A stretch of 7,487 nt of DNA. Source: an uncultured Bacteroidota bacterium. GTDB taxonomy: Bacteria; Bacteroidota; Bacteroidia; Bacteroidales; SZUA-534. The stretch covers positions 1 to 7,487 of the forward strand of contig CALBPW010000459.1 in the NCBI GenBank assembly GCA_937899145.1, in the 5' to 3' direction. A model generated the notes under the pieces. The model was not told where the DNA came from, made no database searches, and was given only the letters and a program-made list of their open reading frames with translations. Below are positions 1 to 7,438 of this stretch, piece after piece; position 1 is the first letter of the stretch, and every line of letters begins with the position of its first letter. The position numbers and the translations under genes were made by a program.

Positions 1-2
1 GC

Positions 3-569
3 AACAAAGCCATAGTTTTGTCAATAAAGAAGGAAAACGAGCGAGCAACCGCCAAAATTGACGATGAGAAACAAGAAGCGGAAGATGAACAAAAAGAAAA
101 AGATGCAACAGAAACGTCATTCAATATTAACAATATAATTGGCCAGATAAAGAAAACTGACAATTGGAAAGATTATGGCGACGCGGTGTTATATGCCTTG
201 TCAAAACAAATTGATATTGCAGTCGGAATGGTTTATCAATTTGAAAACGAAGTGTTTAATCCTATTGCAACATTTGCATATTACAACGATGAAGCGCCAA
301 AAAGTTTTAAAATTGGCGAAGGAATATCGGGACAAGTCGCAAAAGACCAAAAAGCAATGTTTTTGAACGATTTACCAAGCAAAAGTTTGATGATAGTATC
401 GGGATTAGGACAGATAGAAGTAAATAATTTAGCAATTATTCCAATTTTAAAGGACGATAATGTGCTTGGATTGATAGAAATCGCTACCTTTAAGCCCTTT
501 GATAAATGGTTTGTTAATAATGTAAACGAAATTTCAAATGCGATAGGCGGAATAGCACCAATACTATAA
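3..569 (+). CDS. GAF-domain protein, C-terminal part (5' end outside window)
   Basis: The reading frame is open from the left edge with no stop, so this is the 3' end of a longer gene. A TTG at 18 could be read as a start but nothing supports it, and the codons before it are also open. Residues below are counted from that TTG. Residues 1-35 are a strongly charged Glu/Lys/Asp-rich linker, probably helical. Residues about 36-182 form one GAF domain, recognisable by the FKIGEGISGQ stretch (97-106), a Pro-Ser-Lys-Ser turn and the later IIPILKDDNVLGLIEIA strand pair. GAF domains bind small ligands or mediate dimerisation; no ligand can be named. The protein ends right after the GAF domain, so any catalytic or membrane part must lie upstream. 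Its GAF resembles the one in the next gene, which begins 12 bases downstream, suggesting joint transcription and a shared sensory task. The GAF call is firm; the role is unknown. Confidence 0.8.
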   Translation, partial: NKAIVLSIKKENERATAKIDDEKQEAEDEQKEKDATETSFNINNIIGQIKKTDNWKDYGDAVLYALSKQIDIAVGMVYQFENEVFNPIATFAYYNDEAPKSFKIGEGISGQVAKDQKAMFLNDLPSKSLMIVSGLGQIEVNNLAIIPILKDDNVLGLIEIATFKPFDKWFVNNVNEISNAIGGIAPIL

Positions 570-581
570 AACAGAAGTCAG

Positions 582-3209
582 ATGGAGACATTTATTGATA
601 AAATAAAAAAACTGTTTGTTTACAAAATCGATGGAAAAATAAACTACACACCAGCTTTGGTTGGAATTGGTGTCGTACTGCTTATTTTGTCGTGGGTGAT
701 TGGTTTTATACAAACCAACGCCACAGCATCGTTCAACGGATTGGCTGAGATGCATCAGGCATCGCCAGTTTATTACATTATCGACCTTCTACCTATTATA
801 TTAGGCATATTGGGCTACGCTTTTACACGCTCACATCAGGAAACCATTCAACAACTTGAAGAACAGATAAATAAGAAAGATAACGTCATAAATATGAATG
901 CGCTCTTTGCCAAAAAAATAGGCGAGGGCGATTTCTCAGCTAACGACGGCGAAATAGACGACAACGATATTTTGGGGCATTCGCTGAAAAAAATGCGCGA
1001 AAACCTTGCAATGACTAACGAAAAAGAAAAAGAGCTAAACTGGATTGCAAAAGGTAAAGATAACATATCGAATATTCTGCGTTTGCAGAACGACTTGGAA
1101 AGCCTTTCATATCTTACTCTTGTTGAACTTATTAAGTATATTGATGTAATACAAGGCGCGTTTTATATTTATAATGAAACCGATAACACACTCGAAAATA
1201 CAGCCACTTACGCATATAACCGTCGTAAATATTTAGATACCAAATTTCAAATTGGCGAGGGCTTAGTTGGTCAGTGCGCATACGAGATGGATGTTATTTT
1301 CCGTCGCGAAATACCAGAAGATTTTATCACAATAACAAGTGGCATTTTAGGCGACCAAAAGCCAACATCGTTGTTGTTGGTTCCGCTTATTACCGACGAA
1401 AAACTGCAAGGAGTGCTTGAGTTTGCATCACTAAAAGATGATATTAGCGAACTTAAAATCAGATTTATAAAAGAGTTAAGCGACATTATTGCACGTACAA
1501 TCTTCAATCTAAAAGTTAACACGCGAACAGAGAAACTGCTAAAAGATGCGCAGGAAATGACAGAGGAACTTCAAGAAAATGAAGAACAATTACGTCAGAA
1601 TGCCGAAGAAATGCGCGCTACACATGAAGAGTTGGAAAAAACAAACTCTAATTTGCAGACTCAAATCAGGGAAGTAGAAAACGCACAAAAACGTCAACAC
1701 GCACTACTCGAAAACGCATCTGAGATTATCTCCATCTACGACGAAGAGATGAAATTGAAATATATAAGTCCTTCAGTATTCAATATTTATGGTTATACAA
1801 CCGAAGAAATGATGGAAGGCAAGGACCTTGATCGTTTGACAGCAAAAGGCGTGAAAGAATATACCGAAACGTTTGGTAAACTTGTTGAAAAAGCCAATTC
1901 ATCGGCCACAATACAATATACCTACATGCGTAAAGATGGTCAGAAGATATACATTGAATCAACAGGTCGAAATTTACTTGACGACCCTGCCATCAATGGT
2001 ATCATCATCAACTCGCGCGATATTACAGAACGTAAACGTGCTGAGAAAGAGGAACGCATGAAGAGTAAAATGCAGTCGTTGTCTGAGAACTCGCTTGATA
2101 TGATTTTGCGTATCGGTATTAACGGACAATTTTTCTACGCAAATCCAATGGTGAAAACCTTTACCGAAAACGAGCCAAGTGAGTTGATAAACAACAATTT
2201 AAGTGATGCGAAATTTAACGAAACAATTAAAAACTTCTTTATTGAAGCCGTAAAAACTGTTAAATCGACAAAAGAAAAACACGACGCTGAAGTTACATTC
2301 CCAACGCACTTTGGCGACCGTATAATGCAAGTAAATGCAATACCAGAATTCAGCGACGACAATAAAGAATTGGAAACCATCTTATTTGTTGCTCACGACA
2401 TTACCGAACAAAAAAAGGTAGAATTGGAAATCCAAGAAAAAAATAAAGCCGTTGCCGAAAGTATAAATTACGCAAAACGTATTCAGACCGCAATATTGCC
2501 AAGCACAAAATTTGTGCAAGAATTCTTGCCAAACTCTTTCATTTTCTACCGTCCGAAAGATGTTGTCAGTGGCGACTTCCCATGGTTCTTTAAAAAAGGT
2601 GATGACATATTTATAGCAGCAGTCGATTGTACAGGACACGGTGTGCCCGGAGCTTTGCTTTCGTTTATTGGTTACTTCACGCTTAACAATGTTGTTGACC
2701 ACTATGACAATCTAAATGCTGGCGAAGTTCTGGATAAACTGCACGAAGGAGTTCGCTCTACACTTAAACAAGACCGTATTGATACCGACGCTCGTGATGG
2801 TATGGATATTGCACTCTGCAAAATAAACTTGCAGAAAAATATACTTGAATTTGCAGGTGCTCACAGACCACTTTACTTATTGAGAGGTAATGAGTTAACC
2901 CAATATAAAGGCAGCCATAAGGCTATTGGCGGAATACCGTTAGGCAAAAAACCGGAAGCGGATTTTGAAAATCATTTAATAAATTTGCAGCCTAAAGATA
3001 GAGTATTCTTCTTCTCAGACGGCTTACCAGACCAAGTAAGTGGCGAAACAGGAAGAAAATACCAAGCAAGTAGAATACGGGACTTGTTAGTGGAACACTA
3101 CGACGTTAAGATTTTCGATTATGAAAATATAATATACGAAGACTTTATGGCGTATAAAGGAGACTACAAACAAGTTGATGACATATTATTAATTGGAATA
3201 GAATTTTAA
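582..3209 (+). CDS. Membrane GAF/PAS sensor with SpoIIE-type PP2C protein phosphatase (SiaA-like)
   Basis: An 875-residue protein starting at ATG 582, 12 bases after the previous stop. Order: hydrophobic segments at about 24-43 and 63-81 (two likely inner-membrane helices with a short loop); a HAMP-like stretch to about 145 (GEGDF, then D-x-LG-x-SLKKM); GAF at about 163-310 (FQIGEGLVGQ at 222-231); a Glu/Gln-rich coiled coil at about 312-375; PAS at about 372-485, ending in the typical SRDITERK; a second, more divergent PAS at about 495-612, ending in AHDITEQK; and SpoIIE/PP2C phosphatase from about 621 to the end. Metal-binding acidic positions look intact: Asp665 (VSGDF), Asp682 (VDCTGHG), Asp742 (DGMD region), Asp813 (SDGLPDQ) and Asp866/867 (QVDDILL). 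It is therefore expected to be an active Mn/Mg-dependent Ser/Thr phosphatase. By analogy with SiaA, its likely substrate is the phosphorylated SiaC-type protein two genes downstream. Domain calls are secure; the substrate is inferred from gene order. The input signal is unknown. Confidence 0.93.
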   Translation: METFIDKIKKLFVYKIDGKINYTPALVGIGVVLLILSWVIGFIQTNATASFNGLAEMHQASPVYYIIDLLPIILGILGYAFTRSHQETIQQLEEQINKKDNVINMNALFAKKIGEGDFSANDGEIDDNDILGHSLKKMRENLAMTNEKEKELNWIAKGKDNISNILRLQNDLESLSYLTLVELIKYIDVIQGAFYIYNETDNTLENTATYAYNRRKYLDTKFQIGEGLVGQCAYEMDVIFRREIPEDFITITSGILGDQKPTSLLLVPLITDEKLQGVLEFASLKDDISELKIRFIKELSDIIARTIFNLKVNTRTEKLLKDAQEMTEELQENEEQLRQNAEEMRATHEELEKTNSNLQTQIREVENAQKRQHALLENASEIISIYDEEMKLKYISPSVFNIYGYTTEEMMEGKDLDRLTAKGVKEYTETFGKLVEKANSSATIQYTYMRKDGQKIYIESTGRNLLDDPAINGIIINSRDITERKRAEKEERMKSKMQSLSENSLDMILRIGINGQFFYANPMVKTFTENEPSELINNNLSDAKFNETIKNFFIEAVKTVKSTKEKHDAEVTFPTHFGDRIMQVNAIPEFSDDNKELETILFVAHDITEQKKVELEIQEKNKAVAESINYAKRIQTAILPSTKFVQEFLPNSFIFYRPKDVVSGDFPWFFKKGDDIFIAAVDCTGHGVPGALLSFIGYFTLNNVVDHYDNLNAGEVLDKLHEGVRSTLKQDRIDTDARDGMDIALCKINLQKNILEFAGAHRPLYLLRGNELTQYKGSHKAIGGIPLGKKPEADFENHLINLQPKDRVFFFSDGLPDQVSGETGRKYQASRIRDLLVEHYDVKIFDYENIIYEDFMAYKGDYKQVDDILLIGIEF

Positions 3210-3228
3210 CTAAAAAAATGATACAGCT

Positions 3229-3804
3229 ATGGATGGAAATGACTTCTTAGAATTTGTCTATAGTTTTAACGATTCGATGGAAAGTAACGATGTGAAACTC
3301 GTGTATAAGGGCGAGATTACGCACCAAGTTACCAAAGCTTTCACATCGCTTACTGAAACCAATATGATGGTTGACGAAGAACCTAACTCTGTGCAAAAGA
3401 AGGTTTTCCACGTGATTGTAGAATTTCTTCAAAACATAAGTAAACATGCCGATCATCTTGCCGAAGAAGGTGAAAAAGAAGAGGGTAGTGGTGTTTTCTT
3501 ATTGTGCCGAAACGATAACAACTACGTTATAACAACTGGCAATGTTCTACAAAAAAGTAAAGAACCCATAATTGGCGGAATACTTGACAGAATAAACACC
3601 TTAGACAAAGACGGCTTGAAGGAGTTGTACAAACAACAAATTAAAGAAGGCAAACTATCAGAAAAAGGAGGTGCCGGTTTAGGTTTTATTGATATTGCCA
3701 AAAAAACAGGTAATCCACTGAACTATAAGTTTATACCAATTAACGATGATTTTTCATTCTTTATGATATCATCTACTATATCGCGAACTCAAAATTTTGA
3801 ATAA
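3229..3804 (+). CDS. siaB: SiaB-family protein kinase (GHKL-type ATPase fold, DUF6272)
   Basis: A 191-residue soluble protein. ATG 3229 lies 19 bases after the phosphatase stop; an ATG at 3218 is in another frame. The family is recognised from an N-box-like helix, EFLQNISKHA (65-74, with Glu65 and Asn69), a TTGN strand end at 102-105 in the place of a GHKL G1 box, and a glycine-rich lid, KGGAGLGFIDIAKK (146-159). These are the features of a compact histidine-kinase/anti-sigma-factor-like ATPase without a dimerisation or phospho-acceptor histidine domain. In P. aeruginosa, SiaB phosphorylates SiaC on a threonine, opposing SiaA. Here the gene sits between a PP2C phosphatase and a SiaC homologue, the same functional order. 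There is no signal peptide or membrane segment, so it acts in the cytoplasm. The family and kinase role are well supported by motifs and context; the symbol is by homology and does not imply the same physiological output. Confidence 0.88.
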   Translation: MDGNDFLEFVYSFNDSMESNDVKLVYKGEITHQVTKAFTSLTETNMMVDEEPNSVQKKVFHVIVEFLQNISKHADHLAEEGEKEEGSGVFLLCRNDNNYVITTGNVLQKSKEPIIGGILDRINTLDKDGLKELYKQQIKEGKLSEKGGAGLGFIDIAKKTGNPLNYKFIPINDDFSFFMISSTISRTQNFE

Positions 3805-3821
3805 ACATAATAATTATTGCT

Positions 3822-4205
3822 ATGGAGGTTATAAAAATTGTTGGAACAGACGACACCCCGAGTGTAACTTTAGATGTTGCAAATGAAATATTTGAAATAT
3901 CAGGCCGTTCACTACCTGAAGATGTTGCTGTATTCTACGAACCAATTTTAGATTGGATTGACCGCTATTCGGAAGAAGCAACGGGAAAAACCATATTTAA
4001 CTTCAAATTGGTTTATTTCAACACCGCTTCATCAAAAATGATTTTGGACATTCTTCTGAAATTGGAGGAAATGCACGAAGCAGGAAAAGACGTTCTCATC
4101 AGATGGCATTACCCTGAAGATGACGAAGATATGGAAGAAGCCGGTGAAGAATATGCTGATATTGTTGATGTCCCATTTGAGCAAATAAGTTACTCATTGG
4201 ATTAA
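3822..4205 (+). CDS. siaC: SiaC-family regulatory phosphoprotein (DUF1987)
   Basis: A 127-residue acidic cytoplasmic protein starting at ATG 3822, 17 bases after the kinase stop. Recognisable family features are the N-terminal PSVTLDVANEIFEISGRSLPED block (13-34), the YFNTASSKMI stretch (65-74) and the acidic tail YPEDDEDMEEAGEEYADIV (97-115). Thr68 in the FNTASSK motif (ACC at 4023-4025) corresponds in number and context to the threonine of P. aeruginosa SiaC that SiaB phosphorylates and SiaA dephosphorylates. The overall logic resembles an anti-sigma-factor antagonist of the SpoIIAA type. In Pseudomonas, unphosphorylated SiaC binds and activates the diguanylate cyclase SiaD; no such enzyme is encoded in this window, so the partner here is unknown. 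The gene immediately downstream encodes an ABC transporter with extra cytoplasmic domains, which is a candidate partner by position only. Confidence 0.92.
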   Translation: MEVIKIVGTDDTPSVTLDVANEIFEISGRSLPEDVAVFYEPILDWIDRYSEEATGKTIFNFKLVYFNTASSKMILDILLKLEEMHEAGKDVLIRWHYPEDDEDMEEAGEEYADIVDVPFEQISYSLD

Positions 4206-4234
4206 TCAAAATCTACAAGTTAACACTACTTTAG

Positions 4235-7200
4235 ATGAGTGAAGAGATTCTAAAAGCCTTAATGCAACTGTTTGCAATTATTGCAAAACAAGACGGAGGC
4301 GTAAAAGATAGTGAGATTGACTTTGTTGAGAATTTCTTGACATCGCAACTGAGTTCTGATTTTGTTGAGGAATATCTTGCATTGTTTTACAAACACGTCG
4401 GCATTAAAGATCGTAGCTCTCTGCATGAGCATTCGGAAGAAGAAGTTAAGCTTACTTCAGTAAAGGACTCAGTTAAAATTCTTGGCATCTGCAAGAAGAT
4501 TAACAAAACACTAACGCAACAACAAAAAGTTGTTGTTATGGTGCGTTTGTTTGAGTTGGTAGCAGCTGACAAACAGTTTACCGACCAACGGATGGCCATT
4601 ATCAACACTGCCGCTGAAGTATTTAACATATCGGCCGAAGAGTTTAAAAGCACTGAGACATTTGTGGTTAAAGAAACTATCGAAGAACTTGATAACCCAA
4701 GTATTCTTATCATCAACGACCGCGAAACCAATCTTGAGCAAGCCAAGCATATTCAAATTGAAGACCTTGACAAGGAACTCGTCATTCTGCAAATAAAGAG
4801 TGTTGACCTTTATTTTACGAAATATCTCGGTCATCATGAGTTAGTACTGAACGGCTTACCAATAAAAGGCAATAAAATTTATTTGTTTGCCAATGGTAGT
4901 GCCATTCGTTTCCCGAAAGGCAAACCAGTATATTATAGCGATGTTGTGTCGAAATACTTGTCAGACATAACATCTGCAAAAATAACATACAATGTCAACG
5001 ACCTTGAATTTAAGTTTAAAAACGGTAGCATAGGTTTGCGCAATATAAATCTGTCGGAAGAGCAAGGCAGACTGGTAGGCATAATGGGAGCCAGTGGCGC
5101 CGGTAAAACCACATTGCTAAACGTTTTGACAGGCAACGAAAGCCCATCGCAAGGCGAAGTGCTGATTAACGGCATCAATCTGCATACCGAAAAGGATAAG
5201 ATGGAAGGCGTTATTGGTTACATTCCCCAAGACGACTTGCTTATCGAGGAATTGACTGTGTATGAAAACCTTTATTTCAATGCTAAGTTGTGCTTCAAAA
5301 ACATGACTGATGAAGAGATAAAGGAACGCTGTGAGCATACTTTAACAAACCTTGGACTGCTTGACCGCAAAGACTTGAAAGTAGGCTCGCCACTGCACAA
5401 AACAATTAGCGGTGGCCAGCGCAAACGCTTGAATATCGCATTGGAACTTATCCGCGAACCGCCAATTTTGTTCGTTGACGAACCGACTTCAGGCTTATCG
5501 TCGCGCGATTCGGAAAACGTGATGGACTTGCTACGTGAGCTTGCCATGAAAGGCAAACTTGTGTTTGTCGTTATACACCAACCATCATCGGAAATTTACA
5601 AAATGTTCGATAAGATGGTTATTTTGGATACAGGCGGTTACCTTATTTATTACGGCAACCCGGTTGATGCAGTATCATACTTTAAAAAGATTGACGGTCA
5701 GCTAAATGCTGATGTTGGCGAGTGTCCGACTTGTGGTAATGTTAACCCTGAACTTATCTTTAATATTATTGACGCACAGGTAGTTGACGAATTTGGCAAA
5801 TACACCAACAAACGGAAAATCACGCCACCGGAATGGGAAAAGAAGCGCGAACACAGCATAATATCACAAGTTAGCCCTGAATTTTTGGATAAATACGCTG
5901 AGGAGCAGACAAAAATTGCTAAAAGCGATGATGAGCCACAAGAAAAGGCGCAAGCTCTTGAAAAATTGGAAGTAAAATTCCATAAAAAATACCGCGAGTG
6001 TATTGATAAAACCAAATCGCCGGATTTACACGAAAATCCGCCAAAATCGTTGGATATTCCAGGCTGGTTTCAACAAGTGAAAATATATTTCCGTCGCGAC
6101 TTTTTGGCAAAAATCAGCAATACGCAGTATATTGTGCTGAACTTGTCAGAAGCGCCAGCGTTAGGCTTAATATTGGCATTCTTAATCAGATATATTGCCG
6201 ATCCTAACTCAAACATTTATATCTTCCGCGAAAATGCAAATATCCCAATTTACATTTTCATGAGTCTGATTGTCGCAATGTTCCTTGGGTTGATGTGTAG
6301 CGGTGAAGAAATATTTAAAGACCAGAAAATTCTGAAACGCGAAAAATTCCTAAACCTAAGTCGCTCAACATATTTAGTGGCAAAAATCACAGTTTTGTTC
6401 ATTATATCTGCCATACAATCTGTACTTTTTGTATTAGTTGCTAACTTGATATTAGGAGTTAAAGGCCTATGGTTTGAGTATTGGTGGGCGATGTTTACTA
6501 TCGCCACATTCTCAAATATGGTTGGCTTGAATCTGTCGTCAGCGTTTAACTCGGCTGTTACCATATATATTATGATACCGCTGGTTATGATACCGCAGAT
6601 GGCATTGGGTGGTGCGATGTTCAGTTTCGATAAGTTGAATCGTGCCATTGGTAGTATTGAAGGAGTGCCGCCTGTATGTGAATTTATAGCTACCCGTTGG
6701 GTTTACGAAGGCTTGGTTGTCCGTCAGTTTAAAGACAACAAGTTTGAAAAGAACTTTTATTCGCTTGAGCAAGCCATAAGCGAGTCAGATTTTAAGAATG
6801 TCTATTATCTGCCCGCATTAAAAGAACGCGTTGACTATTGTTCTTCAATAGATATTAAAGATTTACAAGAGAAAAGCGATATTGAAGATTACAAGTGGAA
6901 GATGGCGCTTTTGAAAAACGAATTGTCGAAAGAAATGCATCGTGTGCCAGGCATCGAATTTAACTATATTGATGATTTGACTGTTGAACGTTTTACGCCG
7001 GTTATCGGTATGGAAACCAAAGAATATCTGAGCAAACTTGACAGATACTATACCGATATGTTTACCGATGCAAGCAACCGTAAAGAAACAATCATCAACT
7101 ATTGGGATAGCAAAAATCCCGGTTCGTATCAACGTTTTCGTCAAGAATATCACAACGAGGCGACAGCCGATATTGTTAAAAACATATACGAAAAGAACAA

Positions 7201-7438
7201 GATAAAATCGTACAAAGACCATTTAATCCAACAAATTGATCCAATTTTCGAAAAGCCATGGGTAAGTAATATTTTCGATTATCGGGCTCAATTTTTTGCA
7301 CCGACAAAACAATTCTTGGGACACAATTTTGACACTTTCTGGTTCAATATGTGGGTTGTATGGCTGATGACAGCATTCTTCTATGTGGCTCTGTATTACG
7401 ACTGGTTAAAACGTTTTATGGATTTATTCCAGAAATAA
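4235..7438 (+). CDS. ABCG-type ABC half-transporter with N-terminal TerB-like domain
   Basis: A 1067-residue protein, ATG 4235, 29 bases after the SiaC stop. Residues about 1-145 are helical and TerB-like, with two repeats of the pattern (AIIAKQDGGV at 14-23; ELVAADKQF at 107-115). Residues about 154-237 look beta-rich (LNG at 205-207, GSAIR at 221-225, PVYYSDV at 231-237) and are weakly FHA-like but lack the usual GR and SxxH residues. The ABC ATPase spans about 248-480: Walker A GASGAGKT (285-292), Q-loop Gln332, signature SGGQRKR (392-398), Walker B ILFVDEP (411-417, Glu416 catalytic), switch His448. A charged linker with CPTC (497-500) follows. Likely membrane helices are at about 634-653, 670-688, 715-737, 750-770, 775-796 and 1037-1056, with a loop of about 240 residues before the last. 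One ATPase followed by six helices is the ABCG half-transporter order, so it probably works as a dimer. All ATPase motifs are intact. The substrate is unknown; export or lipid handling is plausible from the family. Confidence 0.92.
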   Translation: MSEEILKALMQLFAIIAKQDGGVKDSEIDFVENFLTSQLSSDFVEEYLALFYKHVGIKDRSSLHEHSEEEVKLTSVKDSVKILGICKKINKTLTQQQKVVVMVRLFELVAADKQFTDQRMAIINTAAEVFNISAEEFKSTETFVVKETIEELDNPSILIINDRETNLEQAKHIQIEDLDKELVILQIKSVDLYFTKYLGHHELVLNGLPIKGNKIYLFANGSAIRFPKGKPVYYSDVVSKYLSDITSAKITYNVNDLEFKFKNGSIGLRNINLSEEQGRLVGIMGASGAGKTTLLNVLTGNESPSQGEVLINGINLHTEKDKMEGVIGYIPQDDLLIEELTVYENLYFNAKLCFKNMTDEEIKERCEHTLTNLGLLDRKDLKVGSPLHKTISGGQRKRLNIALELIREPPILFVDEPTSGLSSRDSENVMDLLRELAMKGKLVFVVIHQPSSEIYKMFDKMVILDTGGYLIYYGNPVDAVSYFKKIDGQLNADVGECPTCGNVNPELIFNIIDAQVVDEFGKYTNKRKITPPEWEKKREHSIISQVSPEFLDKYAEEQTKIAKSDDEPQEKAQALEKLEVKFHKKYRECIDKTKSPDLHENPPKSLDIPGWFQQVKIYFRRDFLAKISNTQYIVLNLSEAPALGLILAFLIRYIADPNSNIYIFRENANIPIYIFMSLIVAMFLGLMCSGEEIFKDQKILKREKFLNLSRSTYLVAKITVLFIISAIQSVLFVLVANLILGVKGLWFEYWWAMFTIATFSNMVGLNLSSAFNSAVTIYIMIPLVMIPQMALGGAMFSFDKLNRAIGSIEGVPPVCEFIATRWVYEGLVVRQFKDNKFEKNFYSLEQAISESDFKNVYYLPALKERVDYCSSIDIKDLQEKSDIEDYKWKMALLKNELSKEMHRVPGIEFNYIDDLTVERFTPVIGMETKEYLSKLDRYYTDMFTDASNRKETIINYWDSKNPGSYQRFRQEYHNEATADIVKNIYEKNKIKSYKDHLIQQIDPIFEKPWVSNIFDYRAQFFAPTKQFLGHNFDTFWFNMWVVWLMTAFFYVALYYDWLKRFMDLFQK

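Larger units (their letters stand above)
3..7438 (+). other. Probable single operon: GAF protein, phosphatase, SiaB, SiaC, ABC transporter
   Basis: Five consecutive same-strand genes are separated by 12, 19, 17 and 29 bases. None of these gaps is long enough for an obvious promoter plus terminator, and no hairpin followed by a T-run is visible in them. All stops are TAA. The starts lack a clear Shine-Dalgarno sequence, being preceded by AT-rich leaders, as is usual in Bacteroidota. Co-transcription is inferred from spacing and orientation. The promoter must lie left of the window. Confidence 0.78.

Noticed and set aside
18..20. TTG as the true start of the first gene
   Set aside because: The frame is open all the way to the left edge, no ribosome binding site is visible, and the protein begins in a charged linker typical of an internal region; the gene is almost certainly cut by the window.
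3209..3229. ATG at 3218 as the kinase start
   Set aside because: It is in a different frame from the kinase; ATG 3229 gives the full recognisable protein.
4517..4535. Perfect 7-bp inverted repeat CAACAAC-AAAAA-GTTGTTG
   Set aside because: It lies inside the transporter's TerB-like region and is explained by coding for Gln-Gln-Lys-Val-Val; there is no T-run and no reason for regulation inside the gene.
4387..4837. Long minus-strand open frames opposite the transporter start (119 and 108 codons), and similar ones elsewhere
   Set aside because: They overlap a well-supported gene, have low-complexity composition and no recognisable domain; they are shadows of the + strand coding sequence.
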